This document shows positions 52,019 through 61,400 of a stretch of 64,000 bases of DNA, piece by piece. The stretch spans positions 1-64,000 of the forward strand of contig CAZBBA010000010.1 of assembly GCA_964490015.1 (NCBI GenBank). Direction: 5' to 3'. How positions within the stretch are numbered: position 1 is the first letter of the stretch; each line of letters opens with the position of its first letter. This DNA comes from Perlabentimonas sp964490015. GTDB lineage: Bacteria; Bacteroidota; Bacteroidia; Bacteroidales; Tenuifilaceae. The notes below the pieces were generated by a model, which saw only the letters and a program-made list of their open reading frames with translations, was not told the DNA's origin and did not search any database. A program made the translations under genes and the position numbers.

Positions 52019-54799
52019 ATGTCCACTAATATCCATAATAACAAAGAGTGGCTTGCTAAACGAGCGCAGGAGTTGTTAAGCAGCAAGGAAAAAATAAATC
52101 ATAAGGATTTTGCAAATAGCCTTGAGGAACTAGTGGAAAGTCTGCAGACCTATCAGATTGAACTAGAACTTCAGAATGCTGAGCTTATACGGGTTCAACA
52201 ATCGCTCGATAAGGAGAAAAGCAGGTTTGAAGTGTTATTTAACCAAGCTCCCGTTGGCTATTGCACGCTTACCCTTGAGGGGAGTATACTTGAAGCGAAT
52301 AAAGAACTTTGCCGAATTCTAAACCTTCCTGAAGATACGATTGTAGGCAAAGTATTTAGCTCCTTTATTCATCAAAATAGTCAGGACGATTACTACTTCC
52401 ATATAAAACGTATCCTCGACACTCATGATGATCATTCAATAATTTTAAGGATTGGTAATGGTCCCCAAAAGCTTTACATAAAACTCCATTCCACCCTTGT
52501 TCAATTTGAAGAAGAGGATGGGGGTGTTTTGCTTTCTACATTAAGCGATATTACCAATGAGATTATCTACCAACAGGAGCTACACAAAAGCGAGGAACGT
52601 TTCCGTTCGCTAATCACCTCCATCGATGATGTGGTATTTACCCTCGACACTAATCAGCGCCACACGGGTGTGTTTGGCCAGTGGCTCGAGAGGTTTAATC
52701 AAACTCCCGAGGACTATTTGGGTAAAACATCTGCTGATATGATGGGCCCCGAATTAGCTAAAATTCATGAAAAACATAATTTGATTGCTCTTGCAGGGCA
52801 AAGCGTTGTGTATGAGTGGAGCGTGGAGCCGGGTATGGGCACGCAGTATTTTCAAACCTCACTGTCGCCCATTTTTGGAAAGGAGAGAGAGGTTAATGGT
52901 ATTGTTGGAGTAGCGCGTAATATTACCCCACAAAAGTTGGCTGAACAAGCACTTTTAGCAAGCGAAGCCAAATATAGACTGATATTCGATAATACACCAA
53001 TAGGAGTTTTTCACATAAATCAGCAAGGAGTTATTACGGCTTGCAATAAAGCTTTTGTAGATATCATTGGATCAAACTTGGAAAAACTCATCGGTCTAAA
53101 TATGCTTAAGCATCCCAGCGAAGGTGTTGTTAAAGCAATAAGTGCCTGTATAAGCGGTAACAAGGGATACTACGAGGGGCTTTACCAACCGATGACATCA
53201 TCAAAATCTTTATTCATTAAAGTGCTGGCAGAACCCTTTAATAATCAGTTTAGCAAGGAGAAGGGGGGGATTGCTATTTTTGAGGACATTACCCAGCAAA
53301 AACTGTCAGAGGAAGCCCTTCGTGAAAGCGAGGAGAAGTATAGAACCCTGGTGGATTGTGCCAATGATATTATATACTCGGTAAACCGCGAAGGGGTATT
53401 TACCTTTGCCTCTTCGAACTGGGGTAGTATTCTTGGCCATCAGCAGAACGAGGTTATTGGCAAAACGGTTGCCGATTTTGTTCACCCCGAGGATGTTCAT
53501 CTTTGTGAATCGTTTTTACAAAAAGTTTTAGAAACAGGCAAGCCCCAGAGTGGGGTGGAGTATAGGGTTCTGCATAAGGATGGGAAATGGCGCTGGCACA
53601 GATCCAACGGTTCCATCCGCACGCTAATGGATGGCTCAATGGAATATATGGGCGTAGCCCATGATATTACAGACCTAAAATCAGCCGAACGATCGCTGAT
53701 GGAGAGAATGAAGGAGATTAACTGCCTTTACGATGTGTCATCGCTGGGACACGAGGCTGAAATATCGTTGCTCACCTACCTGCAGCAAAGTGTAAATATT
53801 ATACCATTGGGGTTTAAGAATCCCGCTAATACTGCCGCAAAAATAACTCTGGGCGATGAAGTGGTACAGACTGAAAATTTTGTCGAGTCGACAACCCGGT
53901 TACTCTCCAAAATCAAAGTAAAGGATATGGTTATTGGGCACATTGAGGTGGTCCTTGTTAATCTCATTCCTGATTTCGAAAAACCATTTCTCGACGAGGA
54001 GCAAACGCTCATAGATCTTATAGCTGTTAATATGGAGAAGGTGTTTGAGCGAGAAATGAATACAAAAGCAATAAATGAAAAAAACACTGCACTTCAGTCG
54101 TTGAATGATGAGAAGGATAAGATACTTTCAATAATTGCCCATGACCTTCGAAGCCCTTTGTCAACCATTATCGGCCTTTCGAGTCTGCTCGAGAATCGAC
54201 ATGGTGCCATTGAACCCGACAAGCAGCTGGCTTTAGTACAAGGGGTAAGTAAAACGGCTAACCGGTTATATCAGCTTCTCGAAAATCTTTTAGAATGGGC
54301 TAGGCTAAAACGAGGTATGGTTGATTTTTACCCGCAGATCCATAATTTAAAGGATCTAGTTACGGCCGCAATAGGATTGTATGATGATCAGCTAGCCCAT
54401 AAACAGCTAACCCTGATTGCCGATATTGAGCCAAGCATCTTGGTTTTTGCTGATGCAAATATGGTGCAAACCATTATCAGAAACCTGGTGTCTAACGCCA
54501 TTAAGTTTTCGAATCGTAATGGACAGATTAGGATAAATGCTCAGCAAACCAATGAGGATTTAGTGCAGGTATCGGTTGTCGATAGTGGTATTGGCATGGA
54601 TAGCCTTCTGCTGAGTAACCTTTTTAGGGTTACAGTTGATACTGGTCGCGAAGGTACCGAAGCTGAGCCCAGCTCTGGTTTTGGACTCCCCATCTGCAAG
54701 GAGCTGGTGGAGAAAAATAGAGGCTCTATCTGGGCTGAAAGCCAGGAGGGCTTAGGTTCAAAATTTAACTTCACACTTCCTGCGAACCCGAATAGATAG
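52019..54799 (+). CDS. Soluble multi-PAS histidine kinase
   Basis: The start is the ATG at 52019; a TTG at 52013 is in frame. The protein of 926 residues has no membrane helix, an N-terminal helical segment with SLQTYQIELELQNAEL, four PAS domains (about 70-185, 195-310, 315-435, 440-560), a GAF-like region (about 565-680), and a kinase core: HisKA with the phospho-His in IIAHDLRSPLSTI (about 707) and a HATPase domain with NLVSNAIKF, DSGIGMD and GFGLPICKELVEK. There is no receiver, so it needs a separate response regulator. It diverges from the barrel/MCP operon. Confidence 0.94.
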   Translation: MSTNIHNNKEWLAKRAQELLSSKEKINHKDFANSLEELVESLQTYQIELELQNAELIRVQQSLDKEKSRFEVLFNQAPVGYCTLTLEGSILEANKELCRILNLPEDTIVGKVFSSFIHQNSQDDYYFHIKRILDTHDDHSIILRIGNGPQKLYIKLHSTLVQFEEEDGGVLLSTLSDITNEIIYQQELHKSEERFRSLITSIDDVVFTLDTNQRHTGVFGQWLERFNQTPEDYLGKTSADMMGPELAKIHEKHNLIALAGQSVVYEWSVEPGMGTQYFQTSLSPIFGKEREVNGIVGVARNITPQKLAEQALLASEAKYRLIFDNTPIGVFHINQQGVITACNKAFVDIIGSNLEKLIGLNMLKHPSEGVVKAISACISGNKGYYEGLYQPMTSSKSLFIKVLAEPFNNQFSKEKGGIAIFEDITQQKLSEEALRESEEKYRTLVDCANDIIYSVNREGVFTFASSNWGSILGHQQNEVIGKTVADFVHPEDVHLCESFLQKVLETGKPQSGVEYRVLHKDGKWRWHRSNGSIRTLMDGSMEYMGVAHDITDLKSAERSLMERMKEINCLYDVSSLGHEAEISLLTYLQQSVNIIPLGFKNPANTAAKITLGDEVVQTENFVESTTRLLSKIKVKDMVIGHIEVVLVNLIPDFEKPFLDEEQTLIDLIAVNMEKVFEREMNTKAINEKNTALQSLNDEKDKILSIIAHDLRSPLSTIIGLSSLLENRHGAIEPDKQLALVQGVSKTANRLYQLLENLLEWARLKRGMVDFYPQIHNLKDLVTAAIGLYDDQLAHKQLTLIADIEPSILVFADANMVQTIIRNLVSNAIKFSNRNGQIRINAQQTNEDLVQVSVVDSGIGMDSLLLSNLFRVTVDTGREGTEAEPSSGFGLPICKELVEKNRGSIWAESQEGLGSKFNFTLPANPNR

Positions 54800-54852
54800 T
54801 TTTACAATCGTGTATTCTTTGTGTAATGACTCTCTATAATAATCAAGCAAGG

Positions 54853-54918
54853 TTCCAACCCATGTTGGAATTACCACGCGTTTAGGGTTTTATAAACACC
54901 TAAGTTAGGTAACTTAGG
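54853..54918. repeat. Two short hairpins in the kinase-CheBR gap
   Basis: In the 300-bp gap 54800-55099, TTCCAAC (54853-54859) pairs with GTTGGAA (54864-54870), and CCTAAGTT (54899-54906) pairs perfectly with AACTTAGG (54911-54918) with an AGGT loop. Neither is followed by a T-run. No gene, and no convincing terminator for the kinase, is seen elsewhere in the gap. Confidence 0.55.
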
Positions 54919-55052
54919 CTAGTGTTCGGCGTTTTGCTTACCCTATTAAAACTATTTCTTTTCTATACCTTGTCTAATTATAAATAAAGATATCTGCACT
55001 ATTCTACCTCCGATTGAGTTGAACAATAGTTTTATGTATTCAGCTATTTAAC

Positions 55053-55089
55053 TATATTTGAAAGAAGTATTAAGTGAATCTTTCAAATA
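55053..55089 (+). promoter_or_regulatory. cheBR-like gene promoter with overlapping 11-bp inverted repeat
   Basis: TATATTTG at 55053-55060 is a -7 box 39 bp before the ATG. TATTTGAAAGA (55055-55065) and TCTTTCAAATA (55079-55089) are perfect inverted repeats with a 13-base spacer. The left arm overlaps the -7 box and the right arm ends 10 bp before the start codon, so a bound repressor or an RNA hairpin could control expression. Confidence 0.6.
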
Positions 55090-55099
55090 GCTACATTAT

Positions 55100-58000
55100 A
55101 TGAAGAAATCGGGTAAAGCTACATCGTCTATTGTTGAGCAATCAAAAAAGAATGAGCAAATAGTTATTGGCATTGGTGCCTCGGCAGGTGGCCTTGAGGC
55201 GCTTCAGGATTTTTTCAGGGCTATGCCCACCACTACTAATTTGGCCTTTGTAGTTATTCAGCACCTTTCGCCCGATTACAAAAGCCTTATGGATGAACTC
55301 TTGGCCCGCCATACCACTATTCCCATTCAGGTTGCTGCCGATGGAATGCCCATTTTGCCAAATAATATTTACCTTATACCGCCCCGTAAGAATCTATCAA
55401 TATTCCACGAGAAGCTTTTCCTAGAAGATCATAGCCCTAAGAAAGGGCTAAATCTTCCCATCGACATATTCTTTAGGTCGCTTGCCACCGATAAGGGAAA
55501 AAATGCCATAGGCATAATTCTATCTGGCACAGGTAGCGATGGCACCCTAGGAACCCGTGCCATTAAGGAGGCAGGGGGGATGATTATGGTGCAGGACGAG
55601 TTGTCGGCCAAGTTCGATGGTATGCCCCGCAGCTCCATTGCAACCGGACTGGTGGACTACATTCTCCACCCCTCAAAAATGCCCGAGGCTCTGTTAAACT
55701 ATGTTGAGCATCCATTTATTCGTAAATCGCAAACAAGGGAAAGTGTCCTTGGCAAAGATTTAGACACCCTTACCAAGATCACCCTAATTCTTAGGGATTA
55801 CTGTGGAATCGATTTCTCTTACTACAAGGAGAACACAATTATCCGAAGGCTTGAGCGACGAGTTAGCATAAATCGTTTTAATACGCTGGAGGAGTACCTG
55901 GTATTCCTATCGGAATCCGATAAGGAGAAGGATACTCTTTACCGCGAGATGCTCATTGGCGTAACCCGTTTCTTTCGCGATGCAGAGGCGTTTACTAGTC
56001 TTACCAAAAACATACTATCGCAAATACAGTATAACCCCAAGGTTGGGGTTAGGGTTTGGTCGGTGGGATGCTCAACGGGCGAGGAGGTTTATACCCTGGC
56101 CATGCTCTTCATGGAGTATATGAGCAAGAACAAGATTGACTGCGATATTAAAATTTTTGCCACCGATATCGACCGTCAATCCCTCGATGTGGCAGGCCAA
56201 GGATTTTACCCCGACAGCATAGTGTCCGATATTGATCCTGCTCTTCTTGCCAAATATTTTACCCGAAAGGAGAATGGTTACCAGGTGAATGAGAACGTTA
56301 GGAAGATAGTAGTTTTTGCCACCCATAACTTGTTAAAAGACCCTCCATTCTCCAAGCTCGACCTTATCGTTTGCCGCAACCTCTTTATTTACTTCAAGCC
56401 CGAGATGCAGCAGCGCATTCTCGCCATGTTCTACTATGCACTAAAGCCATCGGCATACCTTTTTATGGGAAGTAGCGAGAGTATAGGCGAAATGAGCGAG
56501 GCCTTTGAGGCGGTGGATAGCAAGTGGAAAATGTATAAGGGTAGGGAGGGCTACAAATCGCCAATTATAAGGGATATGCCCCTTCCCCGATCACATTCAA
56601 ACGAGGCCGAGACCCAGTTCATCATGAGATCGCCCTTAAGGCCGACCCCAAAAATTGATAAGCTGCTCGACAATGCCCTCGCCTCATTTATGCCACCATC
56701 GTTTATTGTGGATGAGAACGATAATATTATTCACGTTGTGAATGATATAAATCCTTTTATAGAGTTACAGTCGGGTCGATTCTCTCAGAATCTGCTTAGT
56801 ATACTCAAAAGCGATTTATCGCTTTTTGTTAACAATTTGCTCCGTAAGCTCAAGAAGGATAGGAAGGACATTGTTTTTGAAAACATATCAGGGGTTAAGG
56901 GTCTTGATAAAAAATTGATTAGGATAGAGGGAAGGGCGGTTGCCGTTGAAAAGGTTAATTATTATATAGTTAGTTTCTTTATTGATGAGAGAAAAACACC
57001 TAAGAGGGGTGTAAAAAAAACAACAGTGGATGTTGAGGTTGAGGTGAGTAACCGGGTTGTTGAACTTGAAAAGGAGCTGCAAACATCGCGCGAAAACCTT
57101 CAGGCCACTGTGGAGGAGTTGGAAACATCCAACGAGGAGTTGCAGAGCAGCAACGAGGAGCTTATAGCATCCAACGAGGAATTACAAAGCACCAACGAGG
57201 AGCTACAATCGGTAAACGAGGAGCTATTTACGGTTAACTCCGAGTACCAAACAAAGATTGAGGAGCTAACCCGAATGACCAACGACCTCGACAATCTTCT
57301 GAAAAATACTGAGGTGGGCGCACTTTACCTCGACAGGAGCCTATGCATCAGAAAAATTACGCCAATAGTAACCAAAATTACCAATATTTTACCCACTGAT
57401 ATTGGTCGACCCATTTCGCATATTGCGGTTATGCCAAACTATAAGGACCTGGTCGACGATGTAAATAGAGTTGTTGAAAACCTTCAGAGTATAGATAAAG
57501 AAATTTCGGGAGCTGATGGCAAGGTTTGGCAGGCTCGCGTGCGCCCTTACCGAACCGATTACAACGCGGTGGAGGGGATAATGATCACATTTATCGATAT
57601 AACCCAGCTGAAGAAAGTGGAAAAGGAGCTGCGCTTAAGCGATAATATCTTTAATCACTCCATTGATATGCTTTGCATTGCTGGTTTCGACGGCTACTTC
57701 AAAACGCTGAACCCCTCTTGGGAGCGAACTTTGGGTTGGAGTACCGATGAAATACTCTCAAAACCCTGGCTCGAATTTGTGCATCCAGATGATAGGGAGG
57801 TTACCGAGAATGCCAAATATACAATTGTTAACGGGCAAGAGATTTATCAGTTCGAAAATCGTTATATCTGTAAGGATGGATCGATTAAATGGCTATCGTG
57901 GAACTCGTTTCCCTACCCAAAGGAAAACATAATGTTTGGAGTGGCAAGGGATGTAACGTTGCTTAAACAAGCGGTTAAAGAGGTGAAACACAGCAGGGAT

Positions 58001-58360
58001 CTTTTGCAGAGGATGTTGGATAATAGCCCATTGGCAAAAACCTTACTAGATAAGGATGGTAATATTATTTACGCCAACAAACCTGCTGAGAAAATCTTTG
58101 GCATTACGCAATCCGAAATAACCAAGCGCACCTACGATGCCTCCAAGTGGCGAATAACCGGGACTGATGGAAAGCCAATACCATCGGAGGGACTTCCTTT
58201 TTCAATTATAAAAAGAACATGTGAAAACATAACCGATTTTAGGCATTACATAGAGATACCTGGTAAGAACAAGGTATTGCTATCAATATACGGCTCTCCA
58301 CTAGCCTCGCAAAATGGCGATTTTGAGGGTGTTGTTTTTAGTATTGGGGTGGTGGAATAA
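55100..58360 (+). CDS. CheB-CheR fusion with coiled coil and PAS domains
   Basis: The 1086-residue protein has a CheB-type methylesterase domain (about 20-205) with the catalytic Ser in IGASAGGLEAL, His in VIQHLSPD and Asp in SGTGSDGTLG. Then comes a CheR methyltransferase domain (about 220-490) with WSVGCSTGEEVYTLAML, FATDIDRQSL and DLIVCRNLFIYF. Next are a sensor-like region, a heptad coiled coil (about 650-735) of repeated (T/S)NEELQS units, a PAS_10-like domain and two PAS domains ending at residue 1086. There is no receiver domain and no kinase core; relatives often continue into HisKA/HATPase. All CheB and CheR residues are intact. It is an orphan with no adjacent cheA/cheW. Confidence 0.93.
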   Translation: MKKSGKATSSIVEQSKKNEQIVIGIGASAGGLEALQDFFRAMPTTTNLAFVVIQHLSPDYKSLMDELLARHTTIPIQVAADGMPILPNNIYLIPPRKNLSIFHEKLFLEDHSPKKGLNLPIDIFFRSLATDKGKNAIGIILSGTGSDGTLGTRAIKEAGGMIMVQDELSAKFDGMPRSSIATGLVDYILHPSKMPEALLNYVEHPFIRKSQTRESVLGKDLDTLTKITLILRDYCGIDFSYYKENTIIRRLERRVSINRFNTLEEYLVFLSESDKEKDTLYREMLIGVTRFFRDAEAFTSLTKNILSQIQYNPKVGVRVWSVGCSTGEEVYTLAMLFMEYMSKNKIDCDIKIFATDIDRQSLDVAGQGFYPDSIVSDIDPALLAKYFTRKENGYQVNENVRKIVVFATHNLLKDPPFSKLDLIVCRNLFIYFKPEMQQRILAMFYYALKPSAYLFMGSSESIGEMSEAFEAVDSKWKMYKGREGYKSPIIRDMPLPRSHSNEAETQFIMRSPLRPTPKIDKLLDNALASFMPPSFIVDENDNIIHVVNDINPFIELQSGRFSQNLLSILKSDLSLFVNNLLRKLKKDRKDIVFENISGVKGLDKKLIRIEGRAVAVEKVNYYIVSFFIDERKTPKRGVKKTTVDVEVEVSNRVVELEKELQTSRENLQATVEELETSNEELQSSNEELIASNEELQSTNEELQSVNEELFTVNSEYQTKIEELTRMTNDLDNLLKNTEVGALYLDRSLCIRKITPIVTKITNILPTDIGRPISHIAVMPNYKDLVDDVNRVVENLQSIDKEISGADGKVWQARVRPYRTDYNAVEGIMITFIDITQLKKVEKELRLSDNIFNHSIDMLCIAGFDGYFKTLNPSWERTLGWSTDEILSKPWLEFVHPDDREVTENAKYTIVNGQEIYQFENRYICKDGSIKWLSWNSFPYPKENIMFGVARDVTLLKQAVKEVKHSRDLLQRMLDNSPLAKTLLDKDGNIIYANKPAEKIFGITQSEITKRTYDASKWRITGTDGKPIPSEGLPFSIIKRTCENITDFRHYIEIPGKNKVLLSIYGSPLASQNGDFEGVVFSIGVVE
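57113..57226 (+). repeat. 21-nt tandem repeat encoding the coiled coil in the CheBR gene
   Basis: Units begin at 57113, 57134, 57155, 57176, 57197 and 57218, each starting GAGGA and encoding a seven-residue NEEL heptad. The exact 21-bp period is visible in the DNA and could vary in copy number by slippage. It connects the CheR part to the PAS domains. Confidence 0.88.
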
Positions 58361-58363
58361 AAT

Positions 58364-58396
58364 AAACCTGACAGGTTTTTAAAACCTGTCAGGTTT
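58364..58396. repeat. Perfect 15-bp inverted repeat between the CheBR and giant PAS genes
   Basis: AAACCTGACAGGTTT (58364-58378) and AAACCTGTCAGGTTT (58382-58396) are exact reverse complements separated by TTA. Each arm is itself an AAACCTG-n-CAGGTTT palindrome. It fills most of the 57-bp gap. From memory, such CCTGTCAGG hairpins recur in Bacteroidota intergenic DNA; I cannot count copies. Confidence 0.8.
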
Positions 58397-58417
58397 AAAA
58401 TGTAAAAACAAACCATA

Positions 58418-61400
58418 ATGGAAAACCAAAACAACCGCAAGGAAGCTCTCCGCAAAAGGATTGAGGATGTGCTGAAGAATAGGAAACCGGACCTGAGCGA
58501 TTTGGGAAGCAAAACGCTGGAGGAGATACTTCAGGAGGTAAGCATTTATCACCAGGAGTTGGAGTACCAGAACCTCGAGCTGCAAAGGGTGTACGACGAG
58601 CTGGAAAAATCACAGTTTCATTACGTTGAGCTTTTTCAGGACGCACCAATGGGATACGTGGTGGTTGATGAGGCGAATAAAATCCTGTCGGTAAACAAAA
58701 TGTTTGCGGGGTATTTTGATAGCAAAATTGAGGAGATAAAGGGGAACTTAATCTCACAATACATCCACCCCGATTTTCAGGATCAGTTTTACCTACTGGT
58801 GAAAAAGGTTCATAAGGAGAAAACGAAAAGTAGCGTTTTGGTTAGGTTGTACTGCGAAAAGGAGAGGTTCGCCAAGCTGGAGTGCAATGTTCAGAAGGAA
58901 AATGGTTATGTTTTTTACCGTATGGGCTTCCTCGATGTTACCCGCGAGGTGATAAATGAGGAGCAGCTTATTGAGAGCAGGGAGCGGTACCGTGCCGTGG
59001 CCGATTACGCTTACCACTGGGAGTACTGGCAGGATCAACAGGGGCGATTGCTTTACATGTCGCCCTCTTGTGAGCGGATTACCGGCTATACTAAGTATGA
59101 GTTTTTCGACAACCCCAGGCTAATGGAGGATATTATCCACCCCGACGATAAGCACCATTTCGATGAGCATAAATCGGTTGCTATTATCCCGGGTGAAACC
59201 AGGGTTGAGCATATTGCCGAGTATAGAATTACTCGCAAGGATGGAGAGGTTAGGTGGATTGGCCATGCATGCCAGAGTATATTTAAGGAGGATGGAACAC
59301 ATATTGGTCAGAGAGCAACAAATAGGGACATAACAGAGAGGAAAAAGATTAGGGAAAACCTTACTGAAAATCTAAATCTTCTCAGCAATACTCAGGAACT
59401 AGCCCACATTGGTAGTTGGGAGTTGGATGTGGAAACCAGTAAGCTAATCTGGTCCGATGAGATTTATCGAATTTTTGGTATCGATCCGCAGCAGTTTGAG
59501 GGATCATATGAAAAATTTCTGGAGACCGTCCACCCTGATGACCGTGAGGCTGTTAATGAAGCATACGTTAATTCTTTAAGGGATGATGCAAATACCTATG
59601 AGATAGAGCACAGAATAGTTAGGCGGGACAACAATGAGGTTAGGTATGTGTATGAAAAATGCTACCACGAGAGGGATAATAGCGGTAGGGTTATCCGTTC
59701 GGTTGGGATGGTTCAGGATATCACGGAGCGAAAGCAGCGAGAGCAAAAGCTAGTAATTAGCGACAGAATTTTTAAACACGCTCTCGATATGCTCTGCATT
59801 GCCGGGTTCGATGGCTATTTCAAAACCCTAAACCCATCGTGGGAAAAAATATTGGGCTGGAGTACCGAGGAGCTAATGGCAAAGCCTTGGATAGAATTTG
59901 TTCATATGGACGATAGGGAAGCCACCAAGGATATTAGAACCGTACTTGTTGATGGCCAGGAAATTTACCAGTTCGAGAACCGCTACGTATGCAAGGACGG
60001 TAGCTATAAGTGGCTTTCGTGGAACTCATATCCTTACCCCAAGGAGAATATTATGTTTGGCGTTGCCCGTGACGTTACCTATAAGAAACAGGCCGAGGAA
60101 AGGCTACGTAACAGTGAACTCCAGCTTAAGGATCAGAACGAGGAGCTAACTCTTCTCAATGAGGAGTTGCAACAATCGAACGAGCAGCTTCGAAATGTAA
60201 TGGACGAGCTTAAGGAAAGTAACCAGCGGATTAATGCTATCCTTTCAGCCTTACCCGATTTAATGTTTGTTGTTAATCGCGATGGAGTATATGTCGATTA
60301 CTATTCGCCCAACGACTCGCTTCTAGTGGCCAAACCCTCAGCATTTCTTGGTAAGTCTGCTTACCATATCCTGCCCAAGGATATTGCCGAGATGAACATG
60401 AGGGCATTGGAGCAGCTCTTTGAAACAGGTGAATATCAGTCGTTCTCTTATAGCCTGGAGGAGAATAACGAAACCAAGTATTTTGATGCCAGATTAGTAT
60501 TATTTGGAAGCGATAGAGCCCTTGCCATAGTTAGGGATATTACTGAGCAGAAAAAGGGACAGCTTACCATTGCTAAAAATGAGAAATACCTTAAAACCAT
60601 ACTTCAAACTACAGCCGATGGTTTTTGGATTACAGATTTACAGGGAAACCTGCTCGAAGTAAATGAGGCATACTGCAAAATGTCGGGTTACTCCTTACAT
60701 GAGTTGATAAACTTGAAGATCGAACAAATAGATGTAAACGAAAACCCCCAACAGGTAGAGGAACATATTGGCAGGGTTTTGGAATTGGGGTCGGATATCT
60801 TCGAAACCAAGCACCGCCGAAAGGATGGGACCATATTCGATGTTGAGGTATCGGTAACCTATCTGGATGCCAATGGGGGTCAACTGGTTTGTTTTACTAG
60901 GGATATCACTGAGCGTAAACATGCTGAACAGGAACTTAAGGAGAGTAATGAAAACATTAGCTTCTTGGCCGATAAGGCTCTATCGTTTGTTAAGATTTCC
61001 TCGTTTAAAGAGTTTTACAATTTTGTTGGCGAAAGTGTTCATCAGCTCTATCCCGATGCATATTTAATGGTAAATTCTGTTTACCTAAAGGAATCCTGTC
61101 TTATTACGGAGAAGGTTTATGGTGACAAAGGTGTTGTTAACAAGGCAATTAGCTTACTGGGATATAAGCTAGAGGGTAAAAGGCATTCTATCAATAAATC
61201 TTTCCTAAAAACTGCAGATGGTAAGTTGATGAAAGTTGAGGGTGGATTATACGAGTTCGCCCTCGGTAACGTGCCCAAAGGTCTAGTTCCAACCATTGAA
61301 AAATTGCTGAATATAAATTCCATATATGGAATAGCGATAATAGCAAATGAGGAAATAGTTTCAAGTATTGGTATAATCTTCCCAAAGGGATCGGATATCC

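Noticed and set aside
54800..55099. Small gene or RNA gene in the longest gap
   Set aside because: No open frame of convincing composition, no tRNA-like fold; only short hairpins and the promoter elements were seen.
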